Shown in pieces: positions 32,394-44,069 of a stretch of DNA of 64,000 bases (the stretch's first letter is position 1; the number at the start of each line of letters is the position of its first letter). The stretch covers positions 860,001 to 924,000 of the forward strand of contig NC_016745.1 in the NCBI RefSeq assembly GCF_000243075.1, given 5' to 3'. This stretch comes from Oceanimonas sp. GK1. GTDB lineage: Bacteria > Pseudomonadota > Gammaproteobacteria > Enterobacterales > Aeromonadaceae. The position numbers were made by a program, and so were the translations under genes. Below the pieces are notes generated by a model, which worked only from the letters and a program-made list of their open reading frames with translations, had not been told where the DNA came from and ran no database searches.

Positions 32394-33338
32394 TTAGAGG
32401 CAGGTTCTGGCCCCCTGTAAACCGCCGGTATGCAGAAACACCAGCCGGCGGCCGTGTGAATAATGGCCGGCCTCGATATCCCGAAACAGCCCCAGCATTG
32501 CCTTGCCGCTGTACACCGGCTCCAGCGGCACAGCCAGTGTCTCGCTCAAGGCGGTGATGGCGACGTTGTCCTCGGCACTGCACCTGGCATAGCCGCCGCC
32601 GTGATGGTCCAGCCGCAGCTGCCAGCCGTTATCGTCGGCCGCGGGTCCATACAGCCCGTGCACGGTATCGGCCAGCCAGCCTTCGCCTTTCAGTACCGCA
32701 TAGCCGGTGACTTGAGTGCCGGCGGGGCGGGCCGAGAGCAGCCCCGCCAGGGTACCGCCGCTGGCGACCGGCAGGATCAGTTCATCGCACTCGGGCAGCT
32801 CTTGCCACAGCTCGGCCACCCCGGGCAGGGCCAGCTCGCAGCTGCCGCCTTCGGGGATCAGGTAAAAACCCGGATAACGGGCGGCCAGGCCGGCCAGAAA
32901 GTCCGCATCGTGGCGGCGCCGATAGGTTTGTCGGTCCACGAACTCAAGCTGCATGCCCCAGCCTCGAGCATCACTCAGGGTCGGGTTGCCGGCATACTCG
33001 GCTTCGCCCCGCACTATGCCTGCGGTGGGCAGCCCCAGGGCGTGGCCGGCGGCAGCCAGGGCGTGCAAATGGTTTGACCAGGCACCGCCAAAGCTGAGCA
33101 GGCCGGCAGCGTCTTCAGACAGCGCCTGGCGCAACACATATTTAAGTTTTCGCCACTTGTTGCCGGAAATAAAAGCATGTAGCCGGTCGTCCCGCTTGAT
33201 GTGCAGGGTCAGCCCGTAGAGCTCGAGCAGTGAATGCTGTACCGGTTGCAGAACGGCGGTGCCGGCCCGCCCGTACAAGTGTTGCCAGCGATGCAGTGAA
33301 AGCACGGAAAAACAGTGAAAATGAAAGTTCTGGCGCAA
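32394..33338 (-). CDS. ACC deaminase / D-cysteine desulfhydrase family PLP enzyme
   Basis: A cytosolic pyridoxal-phosphate enzyme of fold type II, up to 314 aa. The catalytic Lys is in the SGNKWRKLKY stretch, after the family-typical IKRDD; FGGAWSNHLHALAAAG and the phosphate-binding SGGTLAGLL follow. The family holds 1-aminocyclopropane-1-carboxylate deaminases and D-cysteine desulfhydrases; in gammaproteobacteria D-cysteine or related D-amino acid breakdown is more likely. The start is uncertain: the long form begins at a TTG without a clear ribosome site, and a GTG eleven codons later (near 33305) is also possible. It is divergent from mreB. Confidence 0.83.
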   Translation of the reverse strand: MRQNFHFHCFSVLSLHRWQHLYGRAGTAVLQPVQHSLLELYGLTLHIKRDDRLHAFISGNKWRKLKYVLRQALSEDAAGLLSFGGAWSNHLHALAAAGHALGLPTAGIVRGEAEYAGNPTLSDARGWGMQLEFVDRQTYRRRHDADFLAGLAARYPGFYLIPEGGSCELALPGVAELWQELPECDELILPVASGGTLAGLLSARPAGTQVTGYAVLKGEGWLADTVHGLYGPAADDNGWQLRLDHHGGGYARCSAEDNVAITALSETLAVPLEPVYSGKAMLGLFRDIEAGHYSHGRRLVFLHTGGLQGARTCL

Positions 33339-33364
33339 GTGTAAGGAACTTATCGATTTATTGA

Positions 33365-34522
<1,158 letters not shown>

Positions 34523-34527
34523 TGAAC

Positions 34528-34547
34528 CGGGCCGGGTGACCGGCCCG
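34528..34547 (+). other. mreB-mreC intercistronic hairpin
   Basis: A perfect 8-bp GC stem CGGGCCGG/CCGGCCCG with a GTGA tetraloop occupies most of the short gap after mreB. There is no T run. It may protect the mreB message from 3' decay or lower mreC expression. Confidence 0.5.
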
Positions 34548-34557
34548 ATCTGCCTTG

Positions 34558-35424
34558 ATGAAACCCATATTCGGTCGCGGACCATCCCTGCCCATTCGCC
34601 TGACCCTGGCGGTGCTGGCCAGCCTTGCCCTGATGGTGGCGGACAGCCGCTACCAGTCCTTTACCGACATCAAGCTTTACCTTAACTCCCTGGTGAGCCC
34701 GCTGCAGTACATGGCCAACAGCCCGCGGGTGCTGCTGGACTCCGCCTCGACCCAGCTGATGTCGCGCCGGGCGCTGCTCAACCTGACCGAGCGCATGGAG
34801 CGGGAGCTGTTCCTGCTGCGGGACGATCTGCTGCGGCTGCGTCACCTGGAGCAGGAAAACCAGCGCCTGCGCGAGCTGCTGGGCTCGCCGGTGCAGTACG
34901 ATACCCGGCGCATGGTGGCGGAGATCATGGCGGTGGACACGGATCCGTTTTCCCACCAGGTGGTGATCGACAAGGGCAGCCGGCAGGGGGTGTTTGAAGG
35001 CCAGCCGGTGCTCAACGAGCAGGGGGTGGTCGGCCAGGTGACGTCCGTGGGTCAGACCACCAGCCGGGTGCTGCTGATCACCGACATCAGCCATGGCATT
35101 CCGGTACGGGTGGCGCGCAACGACATTCGCGCCATCGCCAGCGGCAGCGGCCGGCTGGACCGGCTGGTGCTCGACAACATCACCCGCAATACCGATATTC
35201 AGCAAGGCGACGTGCTGCTCAGCTCCGGCCTGGCCGGGCGCTTTCCCGAGGGGTATCCGGTGGGCCGGGTCACCCATGTAGGGTACGAGGAAGGCCAGCC
35301 CTTTGCCGATATTCGCATCACCCCCTTCGCCGCCCTCGACCGGGTGCGTTACCTGTTGTTGCTGTGGCCCGAGCCCAGGGTCACCGAGCCCGAGGCCCCC
35401 ACATCCAGCGAGGACTCGCCATGA
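34558..35424 (+). CDS. mreC: Rod-shape determining protein MreC
   Basis: A 288-aa bitopic inner-membrane protein of the elongasome. An N-terminal helix (about 9-26) is followed by a periplasmic coiled coil (about 60-110, rich in Glu/Leu/Arg) and the beta domain beginning near AEIMAVDTDPFSHQVVIDKG. It links MreB and MreD to PBP2 and RodZ. A TTG codon directly before the ATG would add one residue. It overlaps mreD by four bases (ATGA). Confidence 0.96.
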   Translation: MKPIFGRGPSLPIRLTLAVLASLALMVADSRYQSFTDIKLYLNSLVSPLQYMANSPRVLLDSASTQLMSRRALLNLTERMERELFLLRDDLLRLRHLEQENQRLRELLGSPVQYDTRRMVAEIMAVDTDPFSHQVVIDKGSRQGVFEGQPVLNEQGVVGQVTSVGQTTSRVLLITDISHGIPVRVARNDIRAIASGSGRLDRLVLDNITRNTDIQQGDVLLSSGLAGRFPEGYPVGRVTHVGYEEGQPFADIRITPFAALDRVRYLLLLWPEPRVTEPEAPTSSEDSP

Positions 35425-35909
35425 GCGCCTTTCCCTTGCGCAGCCGGCTGGGCATCATGTTCAGCCTGGCGCTGGTGCTGATGCTGTCGATTTTGCCGCT
35501 GCCGGAGTTGATCGCGCCGTTTCGGCCCGACTGGCTGCTGATCACCCTGATCTACTGGGCCATTGCCCTGCCGCACCGGGCCAACGTGGGCACCGCCTTT
35601 GTGGCTGGGCTGCTGCTGGACCTGCTGCTGGGCTCGGTGCTCGGCGTGCGCGCCCTGGCGCTGGTCATTCCGGTGTACCTGGCGGCGTCCCAGTTTCAGC
35701 GCATGCGCAATTACTCGGTGTGGCAGCAGGCCTTTGTGGTGGGTGGCCTGGTGATGCTCAACAAACTGTTGATCTTCTGGACCGCCTACCTGCACCGGGA
35801 TATTCAGGTGGATTACCACTACTTCTGGTCCATCGTCAGCAGCATGGTGTTCTGGCCCTGGATCTTCCTGTTGCTGCGCAAGTGCCGGCGCCAGTTTGCC
35901 CTGACCTGA
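35421..35909 (+). CDS. mreD: Rod-shape determining protein MreD
   Basis: A 162-aa inner-membrane protein with about six helices, matching E. coli MreD in length and in the landmarks RPDWLLITLIYWAIALPHR and AGLLLDLLLGSVLG. It completes the MreBCD complex that directs side-wall growth. The ATG overlaps the mreC stop, giving translational coupling; an upstream extension of the frame inside mreC is not used. Confidence 0.95.
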   Translation: MSAFPLRSRLGIMFSLALVLMLSILPLPELIAPFRPDWLLITLIYWAIALPHRANVGTAFVAGLLLDLLLGSVLGVRALALVIPVYLAASQFQRMRNYSVWQQAFVVGGLVMLNKLLIFWTAYLHRDIQVDYHYFWSIVSSMVFWPWIFLLLRKCRRQFALT

Positions 35910-35918
35910 GGAGCTGTC

Positions 35919-36494
35919 ATGACCCTTGCCCTGTACCTGGCCTCCGCCTCGCCCCGCCGCCGTGAACTGCTGGCCCAGCTGGGGGTGTGCTTTGCACTGG
36001 TGCGCCCGGAAGTGGAGGAGCGCCAGCAGCCGGGTGAGGCGGCCTTCGACTATGTGCAGCGACTGGCCCGAAGCAAGGCCCTGGCCGGGGCGGCACTGGC
36101 ACCGCAGCCGCTGCCGGTGCTGGGGGGCGATACCATAGTGGTGGTGGACGGCGAGGTGCTGGAAAAGCCCCACAGCGAGGCTCACGGCAAGGCCATGCTG
36201 CGCCGGCTGTCGGGGCGCACCCACGAGGTGATGACCGCCATGGCCCTCGCCGGCGGCGCCGGCTGCGAGGTGGTGCTGGTGACCACGGCCGTGACCTTTC
36301 GTGAGTTGAGCGATGCCGACATCGACCGTTACTGGCGTACCGGCGAGCCGGTTGACAAGGCCGGGGGCTATGGCATACAGGGCCTGGGTGGTCGTTTTGT
36401 GTCGCGCATCAACGGCAGTTACAGCGCCGTGGTGGGCCTGCCGTTGGTGGAAACCGAAGCTTTGCTGCACCGCGGGGGCGTGGTGACCGGCTGA
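35919..36494 (+). CDS. maf: Maf-type nucleoside triphosphate pyrophosphatase (dTTP/UTP)
   Basis: A 191-aa cytosolic house-cleaning enzyme that hydrolyses dTTP, UTP and modified pyrimidine nucleotides to monophosphates. Conserved Maf motifs: [12 protein letters not shown] at the N-terminus, [10 protein letters not shown] near residue 68, and [10 protein letters not shown] near 147. E. coli YhdE holds the same place between mreD and rng. An AGGAG site lies eight bases before the ATG. Confidence 0.95.
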   Translation: MTLALYLASASPRRRELLAQLGVCFALVRPEVEERQQPGEAAFDYVQRLARSKALAGAALAPQPLPVLGGDTIVVVDGEVLEKPHSEAHGKAMLRRLSGRTHEVMTAMALAGGAGCEVVLVTTAVTFRELSDADIDRYWRTGEPVDKAGGYGIQGLGGRFVSRINGSYSAVVGLPLVETEALLHRGGVVTG

Positions 36495-36563
36495 TTCGGG
36501 CTCCGGAACACCGCCATTCTGTGTTAATTTAGGACATTCTCTATCCAGACTGGCGGAGCCTAC

Positions 36564-38033
36564 ATGTCTGCAGAACTGATTATCAATATGACGCCGGCGG
36601 AGACCCGGGTCGCCCTGGTGGAAAACGGTATCCTGCAGGAAGTGCATATCGAGCGCCAGACCCGGCGCGGCATTGTCGGCAATATCTACAAGGGCAAAGT
36701 CAGCCGGGTGCTGCCCGGCATGCAGGCGGCCTTTGTGGACATCGGCGGCGAGCGCGCCGCCTTTCTGCACGCCTCCGACATCGTGCCCCACACCGAGTGC
36801 GTGGATACCCGCGAGCAGGCCCATTTTCAGGCGGGCAACATTGCCGAGCTGGTGCGCCAGGGCCAGGACATCATGGTGCAGGTGGTGAAAGACCCGCTCG
36901 GCACCAAGGGCGCCCGCCTGACCACCGACATTACCCTGCCGTCCCGTTACCTGGTATTCATGCCCGGCAGTGCCTATGTGGGCGTGTCGCAACGCATTGA
37001 TTCGGAGCAGGAGCGGGAGCGGCTCAAGGCCCTGGCCGCCGAGCATGTGGACGAGCAGGGCGGCTTTATCATTCGCACCGCCGCCGAGGGCATCGGCGAG
37101 CAGGAGCTGGCCCAGGACGCCGCCTTTCTCAAGCGGCTGTGGCGCAAGATCCAGGAGCGCCGGGGCAAGTACCCGTCCTGCTCCATGCTCTACGAGGATC
37201 TGCGGCTGGCGTTTCGCATTGTGCGCGACTTTGTCGGCGCCGAGCTGGATCGCATTCGGGTCGACTCCCGGGAAACCTGCGATGCCCTGCGTACCTTCGT
37301 GGATGAGTTCGTGCCTGAACTGTCCGGGCGTATCGAGTACTACCAGGGCAATGCGCCCATCTTTGATCTGTATGACGTGGAAAACGAAATCCAGCGGGCG
37401 CTGGATCGCAAGGTGGAGCTCAAGTCGGGGGGCTATCTGATCATTGATCAGACCGAGGCCATGACCACCATCGACATCAACACCGGCGCCTTTGTTGGCC
37501 ACCGCAACCTCGAAGAGACCATCTTCAACACCAACATCGAGGCCACCCAGGCCATTGCCCGCCAGCTGCGGCTGCGCAACCTGGGGGGCATCATCATCAT
37601 CGACTTCATCGACATGTACGATGAGGATCACAAGCGCCGGGTGTTGCACAGCCTGGAGCTGGCACTAAGTAAGGACAGGGCCAAGACCAACGTCAACGGC
37701 TTTTCCCAGCTGGGGCTGGTGGAGATGACCCGCAAGCGTACCCGGGAGAGCCTGGAGCACGTGCTGTGCGATGCCTGCCCCGAGTGCAACGGCCGGGCCC
37801 GGGTGAAAACCGTGGAAACCGTGAGCTACGAGATTTTGCGGGAGATACTGCGGGTCAACAAGGCCTACGATGCCGACAAGTTCGTGGTCTATGCCTCCAC
37901 CGCCGTGGCCGACGCCCTGCAGGAGGACGAATCCCACATGCTGGCCGAGCTGGAAGTCTTTATTGGCAAGCAGGTCAGGGTCAACAGTGAGCCCCTGTAC
38001 AATCAGGAGCAGTTCGACGTGGTAATGATGTAG
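36564..38033 (+). CDS. rng: Ribonuclease G
   Basis: An endoribonuclease that matures the 5' end of 16S rRNA and cuts some mRNAs. At 489 aa it equals E. coli RNase G. An N-terminal S1 domain (VGNIYKGKVSRVLPGMQAAF) comes first. The DNase-I-like catalytic part has the metal aspartates in TTIDINTGAF and IIIDFIDM, and the zinc-link cysteines in CDACPEC. It lacks the long C-terminal scaffold of RNase E. Its TAG stop shares a base with the GTG start of yhdP. Confidence 0.97.
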   Translation: MSAELIINMTPAETRVALVENGILQEVHIERQTRRGIVGNIYKGKVSRVLPGMQAAFVDIGGERAAFLHASDIVPHTECVDTREQAHFQAGNIAELVRQGQDIMVQVVKDPLGTKGARLTTDITLPSRYLVFMPGSAYVGVSQRIDSEQERERLKALAAEHVDEQGGFIIRTAAEGIGEQELAQDAAFLKRLWRKIQERRGKYPSCSMLYEDLRLAFRIVRDFVGAELDRIRVDSRETCDALRTFVDEFVPELSGRIEYYQGNAPIFDLYDVENEIQRALDRKVELKSGGYLIIDQTEAMTTIDINTGAFVGHRNLEETIFNTNIEATQAIARQLRLRNLGGIIIIDFIDMYDEDHKRRVLHSLELALSKDRAKTNVNGFSQLGLVEMTRKRTRESLEHVLCDACPECNGRARVKTVETVSYEILREILRVNKAYDADKFVVYASTAVADALQEDESHMLAELEVFIGKQVRVNSEPLYNQEQFDVVMM

Positions 38034-41000
38034 TGTTAAGACGCAGTCTGAGCTGGGCCTGGTTCGGCCTGGCCGCCGGCGCCGTGGTGCTGGCGGTGCT
38101 GGTCACCCTGCTGCGCTTCGGGCCGCCCTGGCTGGCCACCCTGCAGCAGCAGTGGCTCGACCGGCTGCTGAGCGAGCACAGCCTGACCCTGAATATCGGC
38201 GGCCTGGGGCTGGACTGGCAGGACTACGGCCCCGTGCTGGTGCTGGAACAGGTCCGCCTGCAGCGGCCGGCCCAGCCGGATCTCACCCTGCGTCGCGCGT
38301 TGATCGACATGCAGTTGTGGCAAAGCCTGCGCCAGTGGCGACCGGTGCTGAATCAGGTCACCCTCGACGGTTTGCGGCTGCCCCTGCAGCCGGCAGAAAA
38401 CGGTGAGGGCAATGCTCCCGATCTCCATGTCCTGCGCACCCTGGCGTTGCAGGGGGTAGAGCGGCTCACCCTGGTGGATGCGCAACTGGAGCTGGCCAGC
38501 CCCGGCAGGCCGCTGCTGACGCTGCACATTCCCGCCCTACGCTGGCACAACGGCCCCGGTCTACACCAGGGGGAAGGGCGTCTCGGTTTTGGTGACGATG
38601 CCGGCCAGCAGTTCCTGTTCAAGGGCCGGCTAGAAGGCGAGCTCGATAACCTGAGCGGCGGTATCTACCTGCAGGCCGACGGCGTGGACGCCAGTCCGGT
38701 GCTGGCCCGGGTACGGCCCGCCGACGACAGTGTCTCCGCCGAGCTGTCGTTCGAGGCCTGGCTGGAGTGGCAGCAGGGAGAATTGCACACGGCCCTGCTC
38801 AGCCTGGGGCGCAACCGGGCCGGCTGGGGCGAGCAGCATACCGTGGCGGTGGACGGCGGACGCCTGCAGTGGCAGCCCACCGCCAGTGGCTGGCAGCTGG
38901 CCAGCGGCGACATCGACATCAGCGTCGACGGCGAGGCCTGGCCCAGTTGGCGGGTGCAGCTCGACCGCCAGGGCGATCGCCTCAGCGGCTACCTGGATCG
39001 ACTCAGCTTTACCGATCTGGCCTTACTGGCCCAGTGGGGTGAAGACTACTGGCCAAAGGCTGCCCGCCAGCTCGCCGGTATCGCTCCCGGTGGCCAGCTT
39101 TCCGGGCTGCGTTTTGAGTCCAATACCGACGGCAGCGACTGGCGGCTGGACGGCGAGCTCCATGACGTCAGCACGCGGGCCTTTGGCTGGGCGCCGCAAA
39201 CCCGGGGCATTAACGGCCGTTTTGTGCTGGCCGCCGATCACGGCCGTCTGGCTCTGGAGCAGGCGGCCCCGGCCGACTGGCAATGGGACAAGGCCTTTCG
39301 CGGCAACTGGCCGATACAGCGGCTCGCCGCCGGGCTGCAGTGGCAACAGCGCGCCGATGGCTGGTGGCTATGGAGCGACCGGCTGGAGCTGGACGGAGAC
39401 GATTTAAGCCTGGACGCCTGGTTCAGCCTGCAGCTGGCGGCGGGCCAGTCGCCCCTGCTCAGCGCCTCGGCCCGGGTGGATCTGCACCGGGCCGGCCAGG
39501 CCGGATCCTACCTGCCGGAACCGGTGATGGGGCCGCGGCTGGTGGATTACCTGCAGGGCGCCATTCGTGCCGGCCATGCCGACCATGCCGAGGTGCTCTG
39601 GTATGGCCGGCTCAATCAGTTTCCTTACCGCGACGGCTCGGGCCTTTTTCAGGCCCGGGTGCCCCTGCGCGACGCCGAATTCCGCTTTGATCCCCGCTGG
39701 CAGCCGCTCACGGCTCTCGATCTCGATTTGCTGTTTGAAAACGACGGCCTGTTCATGACGGGGCCGAGCGGGCGCCTGGGCGAGGCCCGGGCGGAAAACA
39801 TCGACGCCCGCATCGTCCCCCTCAACCGCAGTGCCCGGCTGACACTCGATGCCGGCATTGGCGGGGGCGGCGAGGCGGTCACCGCCTACTTGCAGAATTC
39901 CCCCCTGGCCGGCTCGGTGGGCACCACCCTGAAGCAGGTGCAGGTGTCCGGGCCGCTGACCGGCCGGCTTGGCCTCGACATTCCTCTTTCCGGCGGGCCC
40001 GTGGGAGTGAACGGCGAGGTCAACTTTGCCGGCAACGAGGTGCTGGTCACGCCCCTGGCCATGCCCCTGACCGGAGTCAGCGGCACCCTCACCTTTGATG
40101 AAAAGCAGACAGATTTACAGCAGCTTCAGGCCCGATGGCTGGGCCAGCCGCTGCGGGTGGATTATCGGGGGCGAGTGACCGAGGCCGGTTACCGGGCCGA
40201 CATCGGCCTGGCGGGCCGGCTGCAGGGGGCCGCCCTGAGCCGGGCGCAGCCCGTGCTTGGCGGCCTGAGCGGGGAAGCCGGCTGGCGGGGGGATATTCAA
40301 CTGCGGCTGGAACAGGGCAGGGTGAATTACGACGCCGAGTTCGGCTCTGAGCTGACGGGGCTGGGCAGCCGGCTGCCTACCCCGCTGGGCAAGGACGCCC
40401 AGCGGGAGCGGCCGCTGCGTCTGAGCCTGTCCGGCGACACCGCTCAGGCAAAGGCTCAGGTGAGCCTTGCTCCGGATATTGATGCCGAGGTCCGGCTGGC
40501 CTTTGCCGCGGGCGGCGCTGAAATCAAGCGGCTGTGGCTGAATGCCGGCGGCGCCGTGGCCCGGCCGCCCCGGGCGCCACTGGATGTGGCAGCGCATCTG
40601 GCGGAGCTGAAACTGGATGACTGGCTGGCCCTGCTGGGCGGTGGTCAGGGCGAGCCCCCTTCTTCGGGGCGGTTGCTGCGCTGGCCGGCAGGCTACCGGG
40701 CCGCCATTCGGGCCGATGGTGGCGAGTTGTGGCATCAGCCCCTGAGCGATCTGCGGCTGACCCTGACCCCCGCCGAGGCGGGGCGCCACCGGCTGGCAGT
40801 GAATGCCCAGCAGGCAAAAGGCGAGCTTGCCTGGGGGAATGGTGAGCCGGTTACCGCCCGCTTTGAGCGGTTGTGGCTGGCCCCCCGGCTTCCTGAGACC
40901 GGGCCCACGGTGGGCCGGCTTTCCCCGGGGCAGATACCGGCACTGGTGTTCCGCTGCGAAGACTGCCGCTGGCGCGATCTGGCCCTGGGCAAGACCGGGT

Positions 41001-41779
41001 TTCAATTAACCCCGCTGACGGCGGAAAACGGCGTGCAGCTCGACGATCTCTGGCTGGACGGCCCCCGGTTGCAGGGCCGCGCCCAGGGTCGCTGGCTGCA
41101 GCATGAGAGTGGCGACATCAGCCGGCTGCAGTGGCAGGGGGGCACCCCGTCGCTGCAGGCGCTGTGGCAGGCCATGGGCCAGCCCTCGCCTTTTCGGGAT
41201 ACCCAGGCGCTGCTGGAGGGCGAACTGACCTGGCCCGGCTTGCCCTGGCAACCAGCGCCGGGCACCCTGAACGGGACGGTCAGCGTGGAGACCGGCGCCG
41301 GCGTGCTCACCGGGGTCAGCGACAAGGGGGCCGGCCTGTTGTCGGTACTGAGCATGGAGTCGGTGCTGCGCCGCCTGCGGCTGGATTTTCGCGATGTGTT
41401 TGAGCAAGGGTTTTATTTCGACAGCATTACCGCCACCGGTGAGTTTCGCAACGGCGTGTTGCACAATGACGATTTTCTGCTGAAAGGGGCCGCCGGGGAT
41501 CTGGCCGGACGCGGGCGAGTGGATCTGGCGGCGGAACGGCTGGACTACCGTTTTGACTTCACCCCCAACCTTACTGGTAACCTGCCGGTACTGGCGGCCT
41601 TTGCGGTGACCCCGGTCACCGGCCTGTATGTGCTGGCCCTGTCCAAGGTGCTGGGGCCCGTGGTAGATGTATTTACCCGTATTCGTTACGGCGTGAGCGG
41701 CCCCCTGGCCAGCCCGCAAGTCAGCGAACTGGGCCGGGAGCGCAACCGCATACGCCTGCCGCAAACCGACAAGGAGTAA
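38033..41779 (+). CDS. yhdP: YhdP, AsmA-like lipid transport protein
   Basis: A 1248-aa inner-membrane-anchored protein: one N-terminal helix (about 8-28), then a very long periplasmic region rich in short beta strands, and an AsmA-like C-terminus (RGRVDLAAERLDYRFDFTPNL, then PVLAAFAVTPVTGLYV). E. coli YhdP (1266 aa) belongs with TamB and YdbH to the bridge-like proteins that move phospholipids to the outer membrane. The GTG start overlaps the rng stop by one base and follows an AGGAGC-containing stretch within rng. The rng-yhdP-nit-tldD order agrees with E. coli relatives. Confidence 0.93.
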   Translation: MLRRSLSWAWFGLAAGAVVLAVLVTLLRFGPPWLATLQQQWLDRLLSEHSLTLNIGGLGLDWQDYGPVLVLEQVRLQRPAQPDLTLRRALIDMQLWQSLRQWRPVLNQVTLDGLRLPLQPAENGEGNAPDLHVLRTLALQGVERLTLVDAQLELASPGRPLLTLHIPALRWHNGPGLHQGEGRLGFGDDAGQQFLFKGRLEGELDNLSGGIYLQADGVDASPVLARVRPADDSVSAELSFEAWLEWQQGELHTALLSLGRNRAGWGEQHTVAVDGGRLQWQPTASGWQLASGDIDISVDGEAWPSWRVQLDRQGDRLSGYLDRLSFTDLALLAQWGEDYWPKAARQLAGIAPGGQLSGLRFESNTDGSDWRLDGELHDVSTRAFGWAPQTRGINGRFVLAADHGRLALEQAAPADWQWDKAFRGNWPIQRLAAGLQWQQRADGWWLWSDRLELDGDDLSLDAWFSLQLAAGQSPLLSASARVDLHRAGQAGSYLPEPVMGPRLVDYLQGAIRAGHADHAEVLWYGRLNQFPYRDGSGLFQARVPLRDAEFRFDPRWQPLTALDLDLLFENDGLFMTGPSGRLGEARAENIDARIVPLNRSARLTLDAGIGGGGEAVTAYLQNSPLAGSVGTTLKQVQVSGPLTGRLGLDIPLSGGPVGVNGEVNFAGNEVLVTPLAMPLTGVSGTLTFDEKQTDLQQLQARWLGQPLRVDYRGRVTEAGYRADIGLAGRLQGAALSRAQPVLGGLSGEAGWRGDIQLRLEQGRVNYDAEFGSELTGLGSRLPTPLGKDAQRERPLRLSLSGDTAQAKAQVSLAPDIDAEVRLAFAAGGAEIKRLWLNAGGAVARPPRAPLDVAAHLAELKLDDWLALLGGGQGEPPSSGRLLRWPAGYRAAIRADGGELWHQPLSDLRLTLTPAEAGRHRLAVNAQQAKGELAWGNGEPVTARFERLWLAPRLPETGPTVGRLSPGQIPALVFRCEDCRWRDLALGKTGFQLTPLTAENGVQLDDLWLDGPRLQGRAQGRWLQHESGDISRLQWQGGTPSLQALWQAMGQPSPFRDTQALLEGELTWPGLPWQPAPGTLNGTVSVETGAGVLTGVSDKGAGLLSVLSMESVLRRLRLDFRDVFEQGFYFDSITATGEFRNGVLHNDDFLLKGAAGDLAGRGRVDLAAERLDYRFDFTPNLTGNLPVLAAFAVTPVTGLYVLALSKVLGPVVDVFTRIRYGVSGPLASPQVSELGRERNRIRLPQTDKE

Positions 41780-41782
41780 TAC

Positions 41783-42610
41783 ATGGAACTGGTAGCCCTG
41801 CAACTGAATGCCGGCGCCGACTGGCCCGCCAACCAGGAACGGATTGAAGCCCTGCTGGAGCGCCTGCCCGCCACCCGGCCGCTGCTGGTGCAGCTGCCGG
41901 AAAATGCCGTGGTGTTTGGTGGTCGCGAGGCGGTCGCGCGGGTGGCCGAGCCGCTGGGGGAAGGGATCATACAGGACTGGTTTGCAGATCAGGCACAACG
42001 CCGTGGCATCTGGCTGGTGGTGGGCTCAATGCCCACTCGTATAGAGGGCTGCGACAAACTGCACACCAGTTGCCTGGTGTATGATGATCAGGGAAGGCGG
42101 GTCGCCTGCTACCACAAGCTGCACCTGTTTGATGTGGACGTGGCCGATGGCCATGGCCGCTACCGGGAGTCGGACAGTTTCAGCCCGGGTAATGAACTGT
42201 GCGTGGTGGACAGTCCCTTTGGCCGCCTGGGGCTGTCGATCTGCTATGATCTGCGCTTTCCCGAGCTGTATCGCGCCCTGCGCGAGCGGGGCGCCGATAT
42301 TTTAATGGTGCCGGCGGCCTTTACCCAGGTCACCGGCAAGGCACACTGGCTGCCCTTGCTGCAGGCCAGGGCCATTGAAAACCAGTGCTATGTGCTGGCC
42401 GCCGCCCAGGTTGGCGACCATGCCGGCGGGCGGCAGACCTGGGGCCACTCGGTGATCCTGGATCCCTGGGGCGAAATTTGTGCCTGCCTGCCCAAGGGCG
42501 AAGGCCTGATCGTGGCCACCCTTGATAACACGCGCCTCGACAGCGTGCGCCGGCAAATGCCGGTAGCCCAACATGCCCGCCTGCGAGCGGTGTGGAGAGA
42601 TAACCAATGA
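41783..42610 (+). CDS. Carbon-nitrogen hydrolase (Nit/omega-amidase type)
   Basis: A 275-aa cytosolic nitrilase-superfamily amidase with a full catalytic triad: E40 in LPEN, K112 in YHKLHLFD and C154 in [10 protein letters not shown]. The subgroup resembles Nit1/YbeM, which hydrolyses deaminated glutathione as metabolite repair; that substrate is inference. It starts three bases after yhdP and overlaps tldD by four bases (ATGA). Confidence 0.9.
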   Translation: MELVALQLNAGADWPANQERIEALLERLPATRPLLVQLPENAVVFGGREAVARVAEPLGEGIIQDWFADQAQRRGIWLVVGSMPTRIEGCDKLHTSCLVYDDQGRRVACYHKLHLFDVDVADGHGRYRESDSFSPGNELCVVDSPFGRLGLSICYDLRFPELYRALRERGADILMVPAAFTQVTGKAHWLPLLQARAIENQCYVLAAAQVGDHAGGRQTWGHSVILDPWGEICACLPKGEGLIVATLDNTRLDSVRRQMPVAQHARLRAVWRDNQ

Positions 42611-44052
42611 GTATTGAACAGATCAATCAAAGCCTGCTGGTGCCCAACGAGCTGGACATGGCCCTGCTCGACGCCCAGCTGGCGCGGCTGAGCCGCCACC
42701 AGATCGACTTTGCCGATCTGTACTTTCAGAACAGCGTGCACGAGTCCTGGGTACTGGAAGACGGCATCGTCAAGGATGGCAGTTACAACATTGAGCAGGG
42801 CGTGGGGGTGCGCGCCGTCAGTGGTGAAAAGACCGGCTTTGCCTATTCCGACGAGCTCACCGCCGCCGCCCTGGATCAGGCGGTGAGTGCCGCCCGGGGC
42901 ATTGCCGCCCATGGTGGCGACGGCCGTTTCAAGGTGGGCAAGGCTCAGCCGGTGGTGGCCCGTTACTCGGCGCTGAACCCCCTCGACAGCCTGAGCCGGG
43001 AGCAGAAGATTGCCCTGCTGCAGCAGATGGACGCCTTTGCCCGCAGCCTGGAGCCGGCCGTGACCCAGGTGATTGCCTCCATTTCCGGGGTGTATGAAGA
43101 AGTGCTGGTGCTGGCCACCGACGGTACCCTGGCCACGGATCTGCGCCCCTTGGTGCGACTGAACTGCTCGGTGCTGGCGGAGCGCAATGGCCGGCGCGAA
43201 CGGGGCAGCAGCGGCGGTGGCGGCCGCTTTGGCTACGACTACTTTCTGGAAGAGATCGACGGCCAGCCCCGGGCCTTGGGGTATGTCAAGGAAGCGGTGC
43301 GCCAGGCCCTGGTCAACCTGGAGGCGGTGGACGCCCCCGCCGGCACCATGCCGGTGGTACTGGGCGCCGGCTGGCCCGGCGTACTGCTGCACGAGGCGGT
43401 GGGCCACGGCCTGGAAGGGGACTTCAACCGCAAGGGGTCTTCCGCCTACTCCGGCCGTATCGGCGAGCAGGTGGCCTCAAGTCTGTGCACCATAGTGGAC
43501 GACGGCACCCTGGCCAACCGCCGCGGCTCGCTGACCATCGACGACGAGGGCACCGCCAGCGGCTATAACGTGCTGATCGAGAACGGCGTGCTCAAGGGCT
43601 ATATGCAGGACAAGCTCAATGCCCGGCTGATGGGCATGGCGCCCACCGGCAACGGCCGGCGCGAGTCCTACGCCCACCTGCCCATGCCGCGCATGACCAA
43701 CACCTATATGCTGCCCGGCCAGACCCCGCCGGAGGAGATCATTCGCAGTGTGAAAAAGGGCATTTACGCCCCCAACTTTGGCGGTGGCCAGGTGGACATC
43801 ACCTCGGGCCGGTTCGTGTTTTCCGCCTCCGAGGCCTATCTGATTGAGGACGGCAAACTGACCGCCCCCCTCAAGGGGGCGACCCTGATCGGCAATGGCC
43901 CCGAGGCCATGAGCCAGGTGTCCATGGTGGGTAACGATCTGAGTCTGGACGCCGGCGTGGGGGTGTGCGGTAAGGATGGCCAGAGCGTGCCGGTGGGGGT
44001 GGGCCAGCCGACCCTCAAGCTGGATCGCATGACGGTCGGCGGCACTCAGTAA
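42607..44052 (+). CDS. tldD: Metalloprotease subunit TldD
   Basis: The active subunit of the TldD/TldE protease, which trims peptide antibiotics such as microcin B17 and degrades the CcdA antitoxin in E. coli. The 481-aa length matches E. coli TldD. The zinc-site H262-E263-x-x-x-H267 ([11 protein letters not shown]) is intact. The partner gene pmbA/tldE lies only about 740 nt away, with darP on the opposite strand between them. Confidence 0.97.
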   Translation: MSIEQINQSLLVPNELDMALLDAQLARLSRHQIDFADLYFQNSVHESWVLEDGIVKDGSYNIEQGVGVRAVSGEKTGFAYSDELTAAALDQAVSAARGIAAHGGDGRFKVGKAQPVVARYSALNPLDSLSREQKIALLQQMDAFARSLEPAVTQVIASISGVYEEVLVLATDGTLATDLRPLVRLNCSVLAERNGRRERGSSGGGGRFGYDYFLEEIDGQPRALGYVKEAVRQALVNLEAVDAPAGTMPVVLGAGWPGVLLHEAVGHGLEGDFNRKGSSAYSGRIGEQVASSLCTIVDDGTLANRRGSLTIDDEGTASGYNVLIENGVLKGYMQDKLNARLMGMAPTGNGRRESYAHLPMPRMTNTYMLPGQTPPEEIIRSVKKGIYAPNFGGGQVDITSGRFVFSASEAYLIEDGKLTAPLKGATLIGNGPEAMSQVSMVGNDLSLDAGVGVCGKDGQSVPVGVGQPTLKLDRMTVGGTQ

Positions 44053-44069
44053 GCTTTCGCTGAAAGCAA

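Noticed and set aside
35349-37649. 766-codon minus-strand frame
   Set aside because: Antisense to mreD, maf and rng; low-complexity Gln/His/Gly composition.
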